This document shows, piece by piece, positions 44,573 through 57,902 of a stretch of 64,000 nucleotides of DNA. The DNA comes from Brevundimonas lenta (GTDB lineage: Bacteria; Pseudomonadota; Alphaproteobacteria; Caulobacterales; Caulobacteraceae): positions 310,001 to 374,000 of the forward strand of contig NZ_JACIDM010000001.1 in NCBI RefSeq assembly GCF_014196335.1, read 5' to 3'. Under the pieces are notes generated by a model. That model did no database searches. It saw only the letters and a list, made by a program, of their open reading frames with translations, and had not been told where the DNA came from. The position numbers and the translations under genes were made by a program. Every line of letters starts with the position of its first letter. Within the stretch, counting starts at the first letter, position 1.

Positions 44573-46397
44573 CCCCGACGAAGGCCGAACGGCCCGGTTC
44601 CCCGTAGCCGAGCACCTGCTGGTAGCGCTCGTCCGCCAGGTTATCGACGCGCGCGGTCAGGGTGACGTTGTCCGTCAGCGCATAGGCGGCATTCAGGTTC
44701 GCCGTAACGAAGCCGTCGAGAACGGCGGGGGTCGCGGCGTTGGTGTCGTTCTGCTCGCCTTCCGCCCGGACGGTCAGGGCCGCCGAGAGGCGGTCGCCCG
44801 TCCAGCCCAGGGTTCCGGATGCGGCGTGTTCCGGAATGCGGGCCAGTCGGCGGCCGTTGCTCTCGTCCCGCGCGTCGGTCCAGGCGTACGCGAGGGTCAG
44901 GTCGAAGCCGCCGCCCAGCACGGCCCGGCCCTCCAGCTCGACGCCGTCCGTCGCCGTTTCGGCGATGTTGACGTAATAGCTGTCGAAGGTGAGCGGATCG
45001 AAGATGTAGGTGATCTGGTCGTCGACGTTCAGGCGATAGACGGTCGCCCGCCCCTCGATGCGGCCGTCGGCCGAACGCCAGCCGATCGCCGCCTCATAGC
45101 CGTCCGCCGTTTCCGGCCGCAGCGCCGGGAAGGGCTGGGACGAGAAGCAGAAGTCGCACACGGCCTGGCTGACCGTCGGGGCCTTGAAGCCCGTGCCCCA
45201 GGCGCCCGACAGGGTGAAGCCGGCGCCGACGTCCCAGGCGGCGGACAGTCGGCCGGTGGTCTCGGAGCCGAAGTCGTCCGTATCGTCGAAACGCAGGCCG
45301 CCGGTGACGCTCAGCGCGTCGGTCGCCTGATAGCGGCCCGTGGCGAAGACCGAGGTCGTCCCGAGGCTGACGCTGTCGCCGGTGGAGATGCTGCCGGCGC
45401 TTTCCTCACGCTCTGCGCCGAAGGCGTAGACGGCGGCGCCGGTCTCGCCGTTGGCCTGCCAGCGGTATGACTGGCGGTCGGCCTCGAAGACCGAGCCGAA
45501 GGCGCTGAAGGTCTGACGTTCGATGTCCGAGGCCGAGACGCTGAACTGGTGGTCGAGACCCAGGGCCTCGACGCTGGAGCGGATGACGCCGGACCATTGC
45601 TCGGACTCGGAGCGGTCGTCGTTGTCCTCGACCGGGAAGCCGTTATCGAGATCGGCCTCGCTCTGCGACCAGCGGGCTGAACCGTCCAGCTCGACCGTCG
45701 ACGAGACGGCGTAGCGGCCGCGAACGCCGACGGTGGTGTTCTCGAAGCCGTCGGCCTCGGGATTGCCGTTCGCCTCGTCGGCGACGGAGATGCCGTCCGT
45801 GACGAAGCGCGAGACGTAGCCGCCGAGCGCCCAGGCGTCGTTGGCGACGCCGCCGGCCAGACGGCCGCGAAGGGTGTCGTAGCTGCCGGCCTCGGCCTCG
45901 GCGCGGACGCCGTCGATCTCCTTGGTGGTGAAGGCGATCACCCCGCCGATGGCGTCGGAGCCCCACAGGGACGACTGCGGACCAGAGAGCACCTCGATGC
46001 GCTCGATGTCGCCCAGGTCGAAGCCCGAGAAATCATAGGCGCCGTTGGGTTCGGCCGCGTCATTGACCACGGCGCCGTCGACGAGGACCAGGGTCTTGCC
46101 CGGCGTCGCGCCGCGCATGCGAACCTGGGCCACGCCTCCAAAGGCGCCCGACCGGGTCACGGACAGGCCGGGCACGTCGGACAGGATGTCGGCGGCGAAG
46201 ACGGCGCCGCGCTGTTCGACGGTCGCGCTGTCGATGACGCGCGCGCCGGGGGTGTCGGCGACGATGGCCGGAATGCGGGTGGCGGTGACCACCACCTCGG
46301 GCAGGGTGTCGTCGGCCTCCTGGGCGAAGGCGGCGGATGGAAGGAATACAGCCGCGGCCGTGGCGAGTAGAAGGGATCGCGTGTCGTTGAAACGCAT
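44556..46397 (-). CDS. btuB: TonB-dependent vitamin B12 receptor, BtuB-like
   Basis: A 613-aa outer-membrane TonB-dependent transporter. The signal peptide is MRFNDTRSLLLATAAAVFLP up to AFAQ. The plug domain starts LPEVVVTATRIPAIVADTPG and has VRMRGATPGKTLVLVDGAVV, VLSGPQSSLWGSDAIGGVIA. The barrel ends in the aromatic terminus FVGVRLRY. Substrate is inferred from the cobalamin riboswitch in its leader, which makes a BtuB role very likely, and plug motifs agree. The start ATG at 46397 is chosen because the signal peptide follows; an in-frame ATG at 46481 lies in the leader. No other B12 transport or synthesis gene is in the window. Confidence 0.9.
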   Translation of the reverse strand: MRFNDTRSLLLATAAAVFLPSAAFAQEADDTLPEVVVTATRIPAIVADTPGARVIDSATVEQRGAVFAADILSDVPGLSVTRSGAFGGVAQVRMRGATPGKTLVLVDGAVVNDAAEPNGAYDFSGFDLGDIERIEVLSGPQSSLWGSDAIGGVIAFTTKEIDGVRAEAEAGSYDTLRGRLAGGVANDAWALGGYVSRFVTDGISVADEANGNPEADGFENTTVGVRGRYAVSSTVELDGSARWSQSEADLDNGFPVEDNDDRSESEQWSGVIRSSVEALGLDHQFSVSASDIERQTFSAFGSVFEADRQSYRWQANGETGAAVYAFGAEREESAGSISTGDSVSLGTTSVFATGRYQATDALSVTGGLRFDDTDDFGSETTGRLSAAWDVGAGFTLSGAWGTGFKAPTVSQAVCDFCFSSQPFPALRPETADGYEAAIGWRSADGRIEGRATVYRLNVDDQITYIFDPLTFDSYYVNIAETATDGVELEGRAVLGGGFDLTLAYAWTDARDESNGRRLARIPEHAASGTLGWTGDRLSAALTVRAEGEQNDTNAATPAVLDGFVTANLNAAYALTDNVTLTARVDNLADERYQQVLGYGEPGRSAFVGVRLRY

Positions 46398-46545
46398 GGG
46401 CGATGGGCTCCGTCGTCCCCGCGCGAGCGCGTCGCGGCGACGTATGGATGGCGACCGACCCGCCCGGAACGGACGGCGCAAGTGTCGGGTCGCCTCGACG
46501 GATCACCGCGTCTCTGTCTGGTCCCGGACAGCGGACGGACGACGT

Positions 46546-46735
46546 CGGCGGCCAGGTCTCCTGGCTTGCGGGTCAATAGCCGCCGCTCTCGCCTTCCCGG
46601 CTTCTCCCGAAGGATGGGCCAGTGACGCCGAAGATAGCTCTCCGGATCGAACGACGGCCTCGCCGCCTACAGTTGCGGGCACAGCCACGGTTTCGCACCG
46701 TGTTCCCTTAACCGCCTGCCGGGCTTGTCGCAGTG
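46546..46735 (-). ncRNA. Cobalamin (adenosylcobalamin) riboswitch
   Basis: Read on the minus strand the leader has TTAAGGGAACACGGTGCGAA, then GCTGTGCCCGCAACTGTAGG, then TCACTGG and GGGAAGGCG, then CAAGCCAGGAGACCTGG. These are the conserved core elements of the cobalamin riboswitch, in the right order and spacing. It lies about 150 nt upstream of the btuB-like start and should repress expression when B12 is plentiful. The approximate ends are drawn at the outer conserved blocks; the P1 stem limits are uncertain. Confidence 0.95.
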
Positions 46736-46808
46736 CAGCGACGCTTGTGCAAGACCGCGCCATGGCGCTTGAGCGTGTCCCCGCATTCCTTCACCCTGCG
46801 CCGCTCGC

Positions 46809-49510
<2,702 letters not shown>

Positions 49511-49514
<4 letters not shown>

Positions 49515-52201
49515 CCCGGACCCTAGACGACCGGCTGGTCGAGGCGGCGTCCGCGTCCGATGTGCGCACAGCCGTCGCCGCGGTCCTTCGGGAGAGCTGG
49601 GACGCCGCCCGGGGTCGCGTGGCCCGGCGGCTGGAGACGGGGACCAACGGGGTCGAGGTCGCTCGCCTGTATTCCGCCGCCGCCGACGACATGCTGGTCG
49701 CCCTGTGGCGGCTGACCACCGAGGTCCTCTATCCGGCCCCCAATCCGACCGAGGCCGAGCGGCTGAGCCTGATCGCGGTCGGCGGCTATGGCCGGGGCGT
49801 GCTGGCGCCGTTCTCGGATCTGGACCTGCTGTTCCTGCGCCCCTGGAAGTCGATCCCGCGCACCGAGCAGGTGATCGAGTTCATGCTCTACGTTCTGTGG
49901 GACCTGGGCGTGAAGGTCGGCCAGTCGGCCCGTTCGGTCGACGAATGTCTGGCGCTGGCGAAGACCGACATGACCGTGCGCACGGCCCTGCTGGAGGCGC
50001 GGCCCCTGGCCGGCGACGAGCAGCTGGCGGAGGATTTCATCGCCCGTTTCCGCGCCTTCGTGGTCAAGGCGGACGCGCGGCCCTTCATTGCGGCGAAGCT
50101 GGCCGAGCGGGACGTGCGCCACCAGAAGACCGGCGCGGTGCGCTACCGGGTCGAGCCGAACGTGAAGGACGGCAAGGGCGGGCTGCGCGACCTCAACACC
50201 CTGTTCTGGATCGCCCGCTCGCTGGCGCCGGAAAGCCCGCTGGGCGCGCGGGTGATGGACGGTCTGCTGACCCCGCGCGAGCGCCGCACGTTCGAGGAGT
50301 CCTTCGACTTCCTGTGGCGCACCCGGGCGCATCTGCATCTGACCGCCGGACGGGCCGAGGAGAAGCTGACCTTCGATCTGCAGCCCGAGGTGGCGCGCCG
50401 GATGGGCTGGCGCGGGCGCGGGGACGAGCCGGCGGTGGAGCGCTTCATGCGCCGCTATTTCCTCGTCGCCCGCGACGTCGGCGGTCTGACCCGGGCCATG
50501 TCGGCCAAGCTGGAGGCCGGGCGTCAGAAACCGACCATGAGCCTGTCGCGCCTGATCCCGGGCCGCAGGAAGAACCTCGGCGTGGACGGCTTCGTCGAGG
50601 TCGCGGGGCGGCTGTCGGTGACGGGGCCGGAGGTCTTCGCCGCCGCGCCCGAGAAGCTGCTGATCCTGTTCCGCACGGCGGACGAGCACGATCTGGATCT
50701 GCATCCGGACGCCTTCTCGGCGGTCAGCCGGTCGCTGTCGCTGGTGACGCCGTCGCTGCGTCGCGATCCGGAGGCGACGCGGGCCTTCCTGGACATCCTC
50801 GCCCAGGGCCAGCGGCCGTATCGCGTGCTGACGATGATGAACGAAACCGGGCTGCTGGGCCGGTTCCTGCCCGAGTGGGGGCGGATCGTCGGCCAGACCC
50901 AGTTCAACATGTACCACGCCTATACGGTCGACGAGCACACGCTGCAGGCCATCGGCATCATCAACGACATCTGGCGCGGCAAGCTGAAGGCCGAGCATCC
51001 GACGGCGACGGAGATCGTCCACCGCATCGACGATTTCGAGGCCCTGATGCTGGCCATGCTGCTGCACGACGTCGGCAAGGGCGGCGACCGGGGGCAGCTG
51101 GAGGATGGGGCCATCGCCGCGCGGCGAGCCTGCGACCGGCTGGGGCTGGATCCACGGCGGACGGAGTTCGTGGTCTGGCTGGTGCGCAATCACCTGGCGC
51201 TGAGCGACTACGCCCAGAAGCGCGACGTCTCGGATCCGGCGACGGTGCGGGCCTTTGCGGAACTGGTCGGCGATCCGGAGCGGCTGCGCACCCTGCTGGT
51301 GCTGACGGTGGCCGATGTCCGCGCGGTCGGGCCGGGGGTCTGGAACGGCTGGAAGGGCCGGCTGATGCGCGACCTGTACCAGCGGACGGAGGCCGTGTTC
51401 CGGGGCGAGGACGTGACCCGCGCCGATCCGCTGGCCGACTTCCCCGACCTGGTGGCGCGGGTGGGCGCCGCCGGCGCCGCCGCTGACGTGGTGGCCGATC
51501 GAACCGGAGACGAAGGGGCCGAGCCGCTGGCCGCCGCGCGCGTGGCCGTGGCGACGCGCGACCGGCCGGGTCTGTTCGCCGACCTCGCCGCCGCCCTGGC
51601 CTCGGCGGGGGCCGACGTCGTCGGCGCGCGGGTGGCCACGGCGGACGACGGCACGGCGCTGGACGTATTCGAACTGCAGGACGGCTCCGGCGCGCCCTAC
51701 GGCCAGGCCGAGCCGCGCCGGCTGACGCGCCTGGTCGAGGCGCTGGAGCGGGCGGCGCGCGGCGACGGCGTGGGCGCGCCGCCGACCTCGCAACCCAATC
51801 CCCGCCGCGCCGCCTTCGACGTGCGGCCGGTGGCCCTGATCGACCTGGACGAAAGCCCGGACGCGGCGGTGATCGAGGTCTCCGGCGCCGACCGGCCCGG
51901 CCTGCTGGCCGATCTGGCGCGCGTGCTGACCGATCACCGCCTGTCGATCCGATCTGCCCATATCGCCGGCTTCGGCGAGCGCGCGGTCGACAGCTTCTAC
52001 GTCACCGATGCGAAGGGGAAGAAGCCGTCGGCCGGGGCCAGGCTGGACCGGTTGCGGGCGGATCTTGAGCGCGTTCTGGACCGTCGCGACGTCGGCGGGG
52101 CCAGCGTGTCGGCGCCGGTCCGGGCCAGCGTGCGGGACGTATCGGAGTTCGGTCGTCGCAGGGGCTCCCGCCCCGTATCGCCGGGCGAGGAAGCACGCTA
52201 A
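49511..52201 (+). CDS. glnD: [Protein-PII] uridylyltransferase / uridylyl-removing enzyme
   Basis: Bifunctional sensor of glutamine that uridylylates and deuridylylates PII proteins. The 896-aa protein starts at a GTG overlapping the mutS stop. The nucleotidyltransferase domain has GGYGRGVLAPFSDLDLLFL at residues 91-109. The HD domain contains LMLAMLLHDVGKGGDRGQLE, and two C-terminal ACT domains are marked by VAVATRDRPGLFADLAAALA and VIEVSGADRPGLLADLARVL. The first metal-binding site, the HD motif and both ACT domains are intact. It links to the NtrZ gene in this window through nitrogen regulation, though the two are 32 kb apart. The chain mutS-glnD-murJ-trpS is tightly packed. Confidence 0.96.
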
Positions 52202-52232
52202 TCCTCGCTCTCCTGCGCCCCCCGAGATCCGA

Positions 52233-53828
52233 ATGAGCCTCGCCCGAAACACCCTCGTGCAAGCGTCCCTGACGCTGGGCAGCCGTGTGCTGGGCTTCGC
52301 CCGCGACATGGCGCTGGCCGCCCGCTTCGGCCAGGGCCCGATGATGGACGCCTGGGCCACGGCGCTGATGCTGCCCAACCTGTTCCGCCGCCTGTTCGCC
52401 GAGGGCGCCTTCGCCCAGGCCTTCGTGCCGGTCTACGGCGGCGTGCGGGCGCGCGAGGGCGAGGAGGCGGCCGCCGTCACCGCGTCCGAGGCACTGAGCT
52501 TCATGTTCGCGGTGGTCGCAGCATTCTGCGTCCTGCTGCAGGTGCTGATGCCGTGGATCATGCCGTGGCTGCTGTCGGCCTGGCGCGAGGACGCCGGCGT
52601 CATGCATGCGGCGGTCGTCGCGACCCAGCTGGCCATGCCCTACCTGGCCTGCATGACCATCGCCTCGCTGCTGTCGGGCGTGCTGAACACGGGCGGCAAA
52701 TTCGCCCTGACCGCGGCCGTGCCGGTGTTCCTCAACATCTGCACGCTCATTCCCCTGCTGGCGCCGAGCGTCTTCCCGATGAGCCAGCCGGAGATCCTGC
52801 TGTGGACCTCGGCGGCGGTGACGGTGTCGGGCGTGATCCAGGCCGGTCTGCTGTGGTGGGGCGTTCGCCGGCTGGGCGTGCGTCTGAAGCTGGGCGTGCC
52901 GCGCCTGACGCCGAACGTGAAGCGGGCCCTGGCCCTGGCTGTGCCCGGCGCGATGGCCGGCGGGGCGATGCAGATCAATTCCGTGGTCAGCCAGGTGCTG
53001 ACCGGTTCGGACGAGGGCGCCCGTTCGGTGCTGTACAACGCCGACCGCCTGTACCAGCTGCCGCTGGGTCTCGTCGGCGTGGCCATCGGCCTGGCCCTGG
53101 TGCCGCGCCTGACGAAGGCCTTCGTCCAGGGCGACCACGAGGGCGGACACAAGACGCTGGACGACGGCATCACCCTGGCCATGGCCCTGACCCTGCCGGC
53201 GGCGGTGGCCCTGTTCGTCATTCCCTTCTTCATCATCGACGCCACCGTCACGCGCGGGGCCTTCACCTCGGCCGACGCAGCGCGCACCGCCGACGTGCTG
53301 CGCCAGTTCGCCTGGGGCGTGCCGGCCTTCGTGCTGGCCAAGGTGCTGACGCCCCCCTTCTTCGCCCGCGAGGACACGCGGCGGCCGATGATCTTCGCCA
53401 TCTCGTCGGTGGTGTTCACCGTGATCGTGGGGACGGCGCTGTTCTTCTGGTTCTCGCGCATGGGCTTCGACGGCGTGCTCGGCCTGGCCATCGCCACCAG
53501 CCTGTCGGCCTGGATCAATGTCGCCCTGCTGGGCGGCACCCTGATGCGCGAGCACACCTGGCGGGCCTCGACCCCCTTCGTCGCGCGCTTCTCGCGCGTG
53601 CTGCTGGCCAGCGCCGTGATGGCGGTCCTGCTGCTGTTCGCCGGCATCGGCTACGAGACGTTGAGCCGAATCTTCTTCTTCAAGGAGATCGCCGTGCTGG
53701 TGGTCTGCGGCGCGGGAGCCCTTGTGTATGGCGCCTGCCTCGTGCTTTTCCGCGCGGTCAGCGTCGCCGAACTCAAGGCCGTGCTGAAGCGTGAACCCGG
53801 CGCCGCCGCGCCGACCGGACTGGACTGA
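52233..53828 (+). CDS. murJ: Lipid II flippase MurJ (MviN)
   Basis: Polytopic inner-membrane flippase exporting the peptidoglycan precursor lipid II. The 531-aa protein starts [20 protein letters not shown] and [20 protein letters not shown], the opening motif of MurJ. About fourteen hydrophobic segments follow. [20 protein letters not shown] and PVYGG form the conserved early motif. The C-terminus has [21 protein letters not shown] placed the start at the ATG 52233, 32 bases after the glnD stop; an in-frame ATG at 52008 is inside glnD. The TGA overlaps the trpS start (ATG). Confidence 0.95.
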   Translation: MSLARNTLVQASLTLGSRVLGFARDMALAARFGQGPMMDAWATALMLPNLFRRLFAEGAFAQAFVPVYGGVRAREGEEAAAVTASEALSFMFAVVAAFCVLLQVLMPWIMPWLLSAWREDAGVMHAAVVATQLAMPYLACMTIASLLSGVLNTGGKFALTAAVPVFLNICTLIPLLAPSVFPMSQPEILLWTSAAVTVSGVIQAGLLWWGVRRLGVRLKLGVPRLTPNVKRALALAVPGAMAGGAMQINSVVSQVLTGSDEGARSVLYNADRLYQLPLGLVGVAIGLALVPRLTKAFVQGDHEGGHKTLDDGITLAMALTLPAAVALFVIPFFIIDATVTRGAFTSADAARTADVLRQFAWGVPAFVLAKVLTPPFFAREDTRRPMIFAISSVVFTVIVGTALFFWFSRMGFDGVLGLAIATSLSAWINVALLGGTLMREHTWRASTPFVARFSRVLLASAVMAVLLLFAGIGYETLSRIFFFKEIAVLVVCGAGALVYGACLVLFRAVSVAELKAVLKREPGAAAPTGLD

Positions 53829-54877
53829 TGACTGACGCCTCCCCGACTGACACCGCCCCCGCCTATGCCGGTCCGCGCCGCATCCTGTCCGGGATCCAGG
53901 CCTCCGGCGCCCTGCACCTGGGCAACTATCTGGGCGCCCTGAAGCGCTTCACCCAGCTGCAGGATTCGGGCGCGCCCTGCTTCCTGTTCGTGGCCGACCT
54001 GCACGCCATCACCGTGTGGCAGGACCCGGCCCTGCTGACCGCCCAGACGCGCGAGATCGCCGCCGCCTACCTGGCCTCGGGTCTTGACCCTGCGAAGTCG
54101 GTGATCTTCCCGCAGTCGGCCGTGCGCGCGCACTCTGAACTGGCCTGGATCTTCAACTGCGTCGCCCGCCTCGGCTGGCTCGACCGGATGACCCAGTTCA
54201 AGGAGAAGTCGGGCAAGCACAAGGAGCGCTCGTCGGTTGGGCTGTACACCTATCCGGTGCTGCAGGCGGCGGACATCCTGCTCTACAAGGCCACCGAGGT
54301 GCCGACCGGTGAAGACCAGAAGCAGCACCTCGAGCTGACCCGCGACATCGCCGCCAAATTCAACAACGACTTCGGCGTCCCGGGCTTCTTCCCGCTGCCC
54401 GACCCGCTGACCCAGGGCCCGGCGCCGCGCGTCATGAGCTTGCGCGACGGCGCGGCCAAGATGTCCAAGTCGGACCCGTCGGACCAGTCGCGCATCAACC
54501 TGACCGACGACGCCGACTCCATCGTCGCCAAGGTGCGCAAGGCCAAGACGGACCCCGAGCCCCTGCCGGAAACGATCGAAGGTCTGGACGCGCGTCCGGA
54601 AGCCAAAAACCTGGTCACCATCTACGCAGCGCTGGCGGACATGACGCGCGAACAGGTGCTCGCCCAGTACGGCGGCCAGGGCTTCGGCGCCTTCAAGCCG
54701 GCGCTGGCCGAGCTGGCCGTGGCCTCCATGGCCCCGGTCACTGCCGAGATGCGCCGCCTGATGGCCGACGCCGCCGAAATCGACCGCGTCCTCAAGGACG
54801 GCGCCGAGCGCGCCGCCGAGATCGCCGATCCGGTGGTCGACGAGGTCAAGAAGATCGTCGGCTTCTGGCGGGCGTGA
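53828..54877 (+). CDS. trpS: Tryptophan--tRNA ligase
   Basis: Class I aminoacyl-tRNA synthetase for tRNA-Trp. The 349-aa protein has the HIGH-like signature [20 protein letters not shown] near residue 18-37, the [20 protein letters not shown] segment and [20 protein letters not shown]. The KMSKS loop [20 protein letters not shown] is near residue 210. The C-terminal helices end [12 protein letters not shown]. The ATG overlaps the murJ stop, and its stop overlaps the next ATG, so mutS-glnD-murJ-trpS and the lipoprotein gene can be read from one transcript. Confidence 0.97.
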   Translation: MTDASPTDTAPAYAGPRRILSGIQASGALHLGNYLGALKRFTQLQDSGAPCFLFVADLHAITVWQDPALLTAQTREIAAAYLASGLDPAKSVIFPQSAVRAHSELAWIFNCVARLGWLDRMTQFKEKSGKHKERSSVGLYTYPVLQAADILLYKATEVPTGEDQKQHLELTRDIAAKFNNDFGVPGFFPLPDPLTQGPAPRVMSLRDGAAKMSKSDPSDQSRINLTDDADSIVAKVRKAKTDPEPLPETIEGLDARPEAKNLVTIYAALADMTREQVLAQYGGQGFGAFKPALAELAVASMAPVTAEMRRLMADAAEIDRVLKDGAERAAEIADPVVDEVKKIVGFWRA

Positions 54878-55524
54878 TGAAGGCGCCTGCGATGAGCCTC
54901 GGGCCTCGCCTGATGTTCGTCGCAACGGCCCTCGCGCTGAGCGCCTGCGGCGGCCGGGAAGGGGGCAGTGACAGGGGGGAGGCTCCTGGCCAGTCCTGCC
55001 GCCTGCCGGCCGACATCCGCCCGTACGCGGATCGCCGCTTCTTCTGCATCGGCGGCGAACTGCTCGCCGTCCCGATGAAGGTATCGTTGGATGGCGAGCA
55101 TGGACAGGTTGAGTATCGGGATCCCCGACACCCCACGACGCCGATCTTCGCAGATGATCACGTCATGCTCTCCTTCAGGTACGGCAATGAAGCCACGCCA
55201 GCGGAGGGCCCCGCGTTCTACATGATCAGCATTCGGGGCCTGCACCCTGAGAGCTGGGCGAGGGCCGGAGAGCGAAACCACGATTGGCGGGTATCGCCTT
55301 CCATCGAATACATCCGCTGCGATCCAGCCGGAACAGGCCTGTACGGCTGCTCGCACGACTTCATGACGGACCGATTCGACATCCGTTACTGGTGGAATAA
55401 AAACTACGTGGCGCAGGAGGACTGGGAAGAGCTCGACGCTTCTGTTCGCACCTACCTCGCGGGGTTGATCGTAGAGCAACCGGATCCGCCGCCCGTCCCT
55501 TCAGCGAACGTCGGAGCCGGATAG
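54877..55524 (+). CDS. Putative lipoprotein, unknown function
   Basis: A 215-aa protein with a lipoprotein signal, [20 protein letters not shown] followed by LSAC. The mature region has PADIRPYADRRFFCIGGELL, VPMKVSLDGEHGQVEYRDPR, the GPAFYMISIRGLHPESWARA segment and RFDIRYWWNKNYVAQEDWEE. No known family is recognised. Third-position GC content is lower than in neighbouring genes, as in the orphan at 36071. The start may be the ATG at 54877 or the one at 54892; both precede the signal sequence. It overlaps the trpS stop. Confidence 0.65.
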   Translation: MKAPAMSLGPRLMFVATALALSACGGREGGSDRGEAPGQSCRLPADIRPYADRRFFCIGGELLAVPMKVSLDGEHGQVEYRDPRHPTTPIFADDHVMLSFRYGNEATPAEGPAFYMISIRGLHPESWARAGERNHDWRVSPSIEYIRCDPAGTGLYGCSHDFMTDRFDIRYWWNKNYVAQEDWEELDASVRTYLAGLIVEQPDPPPVPSANVGAG

Positions 55525-55595
55525 GTACCTCGCTTTTCGGTCCCGGCGTCACGGTCGAGACTGGCGGTGGCGCACGCCTGCGCTAGTTAAGAGCC

Positions 55596-56297
55596 ATGAG
55601 CCCCGCCCACCCCCTCGACCGTCCGGCCTGGAGCGCCATGACCACGCGTCTGGCGCCGCTGACGATCCGGCGGGAGCAGGACGGGGGCGCGGCCGTGCGG
55701 CTGGATCCGGAGGTCGGGGTGTTCGCCGCGGCCGACGACGACTCGCCGGAGAGCCGGGCGCTGCTGAATGCGCTGTGCCGGGAGTATCCGGGCGCCGGTC
55801 TGGTCGAGCCGGAAGGCACGGCGATCGAGGCCGTGCTGCCGGACGTGCCCGTCGTCTCACGCGCGGCCTGCGTTCAGATGATCGCCGGGGCCCTGACCGC
55901 CGGTCACCATGACGACGTGGACATCCGGACGCTCGGCGAGGCCGATGCGGAGGAGATGTTGGCTTTGGCGACCCTGACGAAGCCGGGGCCGTTCCGGCTC
56001 GGCACGCTGCGGCTGGGCGGCTTCATCGGCGTGCGGCGCGAGGGGCGGCTGATCGCCATGGCCGGCGAGCGGATGAAGGTGGACGGCTTCACCGAGCTGA
56101 GCGGCGTCTGCACTCATCCCGACTTCCGCGGCCAGGGCCTGGCCGGCGTGCTGAGCCGCGCCGTGGTCGCGGGCATCCTGGCGCGCGGCGAGCAGGCCTT
56201 CCTGCACGCCTACGCCGCCCACACGGCGACGGTGGCCTTCTACGAAAGTCTCGGGTTCAGCGTCCGGACCGGGATGACCTACACGGTGCTGGCGTAG
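55596..56297 (+). CDS. GNAT family N-acetyltransferase
   Basis: A 233-aa protein. The GNAT core is in the C-terminal half: LGGFIGVRREGRLIAMAGER, MKVDGFTELSGVCTHPDFRG, QGLAGVLSRAVVAGILARGE (the acetyl-CoA loop) and TVAFYESLGFSVRTGMTYTV. The N-terminal half (AAADDDSPESRALLNALCRE) is variable. It resembles the FR47-type subgroup of GNAT proteins. The substrate is unknown. The gene is preceded by a 71-bp gap and followed by 204 bp without a gene. Confidence 0.82.
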   Translation: MSPAHPLDRPAWSAMTTRLAPLTIRREQDGGAAVRLDPEVGVFAAADDDSPESRALLNALCREYPGAGLVEPEGTAIEAVLPDVPVVSRAACVQMIAGALTAGHHDDVDIRTLGEADAEEMLALATLTKPGPFRLGTLRLGGFIGVRREGRLIAMAGERMKVDGFTELSGVCTHPDFRGQGLAGVLSRAVVAGILARGEQAFLHAYAAHTATVAFYESLGFSVRTGMTYTVLA

Positions 56298-56386
56298 GCC
56301 TCCGCGGCTTACGTCCGATTCTGACGTAGCAGAGCGCTAGACTGCCCTGCGAACGGCCGGAAGTCGGCGTTGCGCGAGCGCGATCC

Positions 56387-56435
56387 GTGAGACTCGAGAC
56401 TCGTGAGACTGGTTTTTTCGCCGTCGGAGTCTCAC
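56387..56435. repeat. Direct and inverted GTGAGACT elements in the GNAT-rsmB gap
   Basis: GTGAGACTC at 56387-56395, GTGAGACT again at 56403-56410, and the inverted copy GAGTCTCAC at 56427-56435, with a T-run between (TTTTTT, 56413-56418). On the plus strand the outer pair can form a nine-base stem. It may be a transcription terminator for the GNAT gene or an operator-like array. The 204-bp gap 56298-56501 holds no gene that I can support. Confidence 0.45.
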
Positions 56436-56501
56436 CTCGCCCGTCGCCCGATCCGGGTGTGGAGGTAGCAGGCTATTGAACTCGAAGCCTTTTCAGGCGT
56501 C

Positions 56502-57902
56502 CTACGCCACGCGCTCCAGGCGGGCGACGAAGAAGCCGTCCAGGCCGCCCTTCTCCGCCCACATCGACGGCAGGATGCGCAGCCAGCCCTCGGGCGTCAG
56601 CGCCTCGGCCGGCGAGCCGACTGCGACGGGATCGGCGGGGACCGTTTTGAACGCCGGGTTGCGGCGCAGGAAGGCGATGATCTGGGTCTCGCCCTCTTCG
56701 CGCTCCATCGAGCAGACGCAGTAGACGAGGCGACCGCCGGGCTTCACCCGTTCGGCGGCGGCGTCCAGCAGGCGGTGCTGCACGTCGGCCAGTTTGGCGA
56801 CCTCGGCGGGCTTGGTGGCGCGCAGGACTTCCGGATTGCGGCGGAAGGTGCCGGTGGCGGTGCACGGCGCGTCCAGCAGGACGGCGTCGAAACTGCGATC
56901 GTCTTCCCAGTCCTCGGCCGGGGTGACGACGACCTCGGCGGTCAGGCCGGTGCGTTCCAGGTTGGCGCGCAGGCGCTTAAGACGCGTATCCGAGCGATCC
57001 AGGGCGACGACGGAGGCGCCCGAGGCGCACAGCTGCAGCGTCTTGCCGCCCGGGGCCGCGCACAGGTCGATGACGGCCTCTCCGGCCTTCGGGGCCAGCA
57101 GACGGGCGGGAACAGCGGCGGCGGCGTCCTGCACCCACCAGGAGCCGTCCTCGAAGCCGGGCCAGGAGGCGACGTCGCCGCGACGGCCGGTGCGGACCGT
57201 GCCGCCCTCGAGCGCTTCGCCCTCGACATCGGCGGCGACGGCGGCTGGATCGACGTCCGGCTTCACGCTCAGATCGGTGTCAGGCTCCTCGCGGGCGGCG
57301 AGGGCCAGGGCGGCCAGCGCCGGCTCGCCATAGGTCGCGCGCCAGCGGGCGGCGAGCCATTCGGGCAGGTTGGACTCGGCGGTGGTCAGGCCGGGACCGT
57401 CGCGGTCGACGCCGCGCAGCACGGCGTTGACCAGGTTCTTGTAGGGCCGGGTCTTGGGATCGCGCTCGGCCAGTTTCACCGCGGTCGAGACGGCGGCGAA
57501 GGCCGGGGTGTCGAGCACCAGGGTCTGGGCCAGGGCGACGCGCAGGATGGTGCGCACGGCCAGGGGCGGCGCCTTCTGCAGGCGGCGGTCGAGGATCTGG
57601 TCGATCTCGCCAAGGCGTCGCAGGGCGGCCATGGCGACCGCGCGGGCGAAGGCGCGGTCGGGACCGGGCAGGTCGGCGACCTCACGGAACGACAGGGCGG
57701 AGTCGAGACCGCCACGGCCTTCCAGGGCGGCGTTCAACAGCACGCCGGCGGCCAGACGGGCCTCGACGCCGATGTCGGCGGCCTCGTCGCGAGGGGCCTC
57801 GACGCGGGGCGGGCGAGGGCCGCGCGCCCCGGTCCTGGCTTTGTCGGCCATGCGGCGACCGCGGGCGGCCGAGTTGCGGCCGGACTCCGGCGGGCGGCTC
57901 AC
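56502..57902 (-). CDS. rsmB: RsmB/NOP family 16S rRNA methyltransferase (m5C967-type)
   Basis: A 466-aa protein with an N-terminal NusB-like domain (LAAGVLLNAALEGRGGLDSAL and on) and a C-terminal RsmB/NOP methyltransferase domain. Motifs include WWVQDAAAAVPARLLAPKAG, DLCAAPGGKTLQL, FDAVLLDAPCTATGTFRRNP with the catalytic TPC-type cysteine, and RVKPGGRLVYCVCSMEREEG. Methylation of 16S rRNA C967 is inferred from the family. The start is probably GTG at 57902, overlapping the kup stop (57899-57901); an alternative ATG lies at 57851 (MADKARTG). rsmB and kup therefore form an operon. Confidence 0.93.
   Translation of the reverse strand: MSRPPESGRNSAARGRRMADKARTGARGPRPPRVEAPRDEAADIGVEARLAAGVLLNAALEGRGGLDSALSFREVADLPGPDRAFARAVAMAALRRLGEIDQILDRRLQKAPPLAVRTILRVALAQTLVLDTPAFAAVSTAVKLAERDPKTRPYKNLVNAVLRGVDRDGPGLTTAESNLPEWLAARWRATYGEPALAALALAAREEPDTDLSVKPDVDPAAVAADVEGEALEGGTVRTGRRGDVASWPGFEDGSWWVQDAAAAVPARLLAPKAGEAVIDLCAAPGGKTLQLCASGASVVALDRSDTRLKRLRANLERTGLTAEVVVTPAEDWEDDRSFDAVLLDAPCTATGTFRRNPEVLRATKPAEVAKLADVQHRLLDAAAERVKPGGRLVYCVCSMEREEGETQIIAFLRRNPAFKTVPADPVAVGSPAEALTPEGWLRILPSMWAEKGGLDGFFVARLERVA

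Noticed and set aside
49523-52378. 951-codon minus-strand open frame opposite glnD
   Set aside because: Rich in Arg, Gln, His and Gly with no motifs; glnD motifs on the plus strand are decisive.
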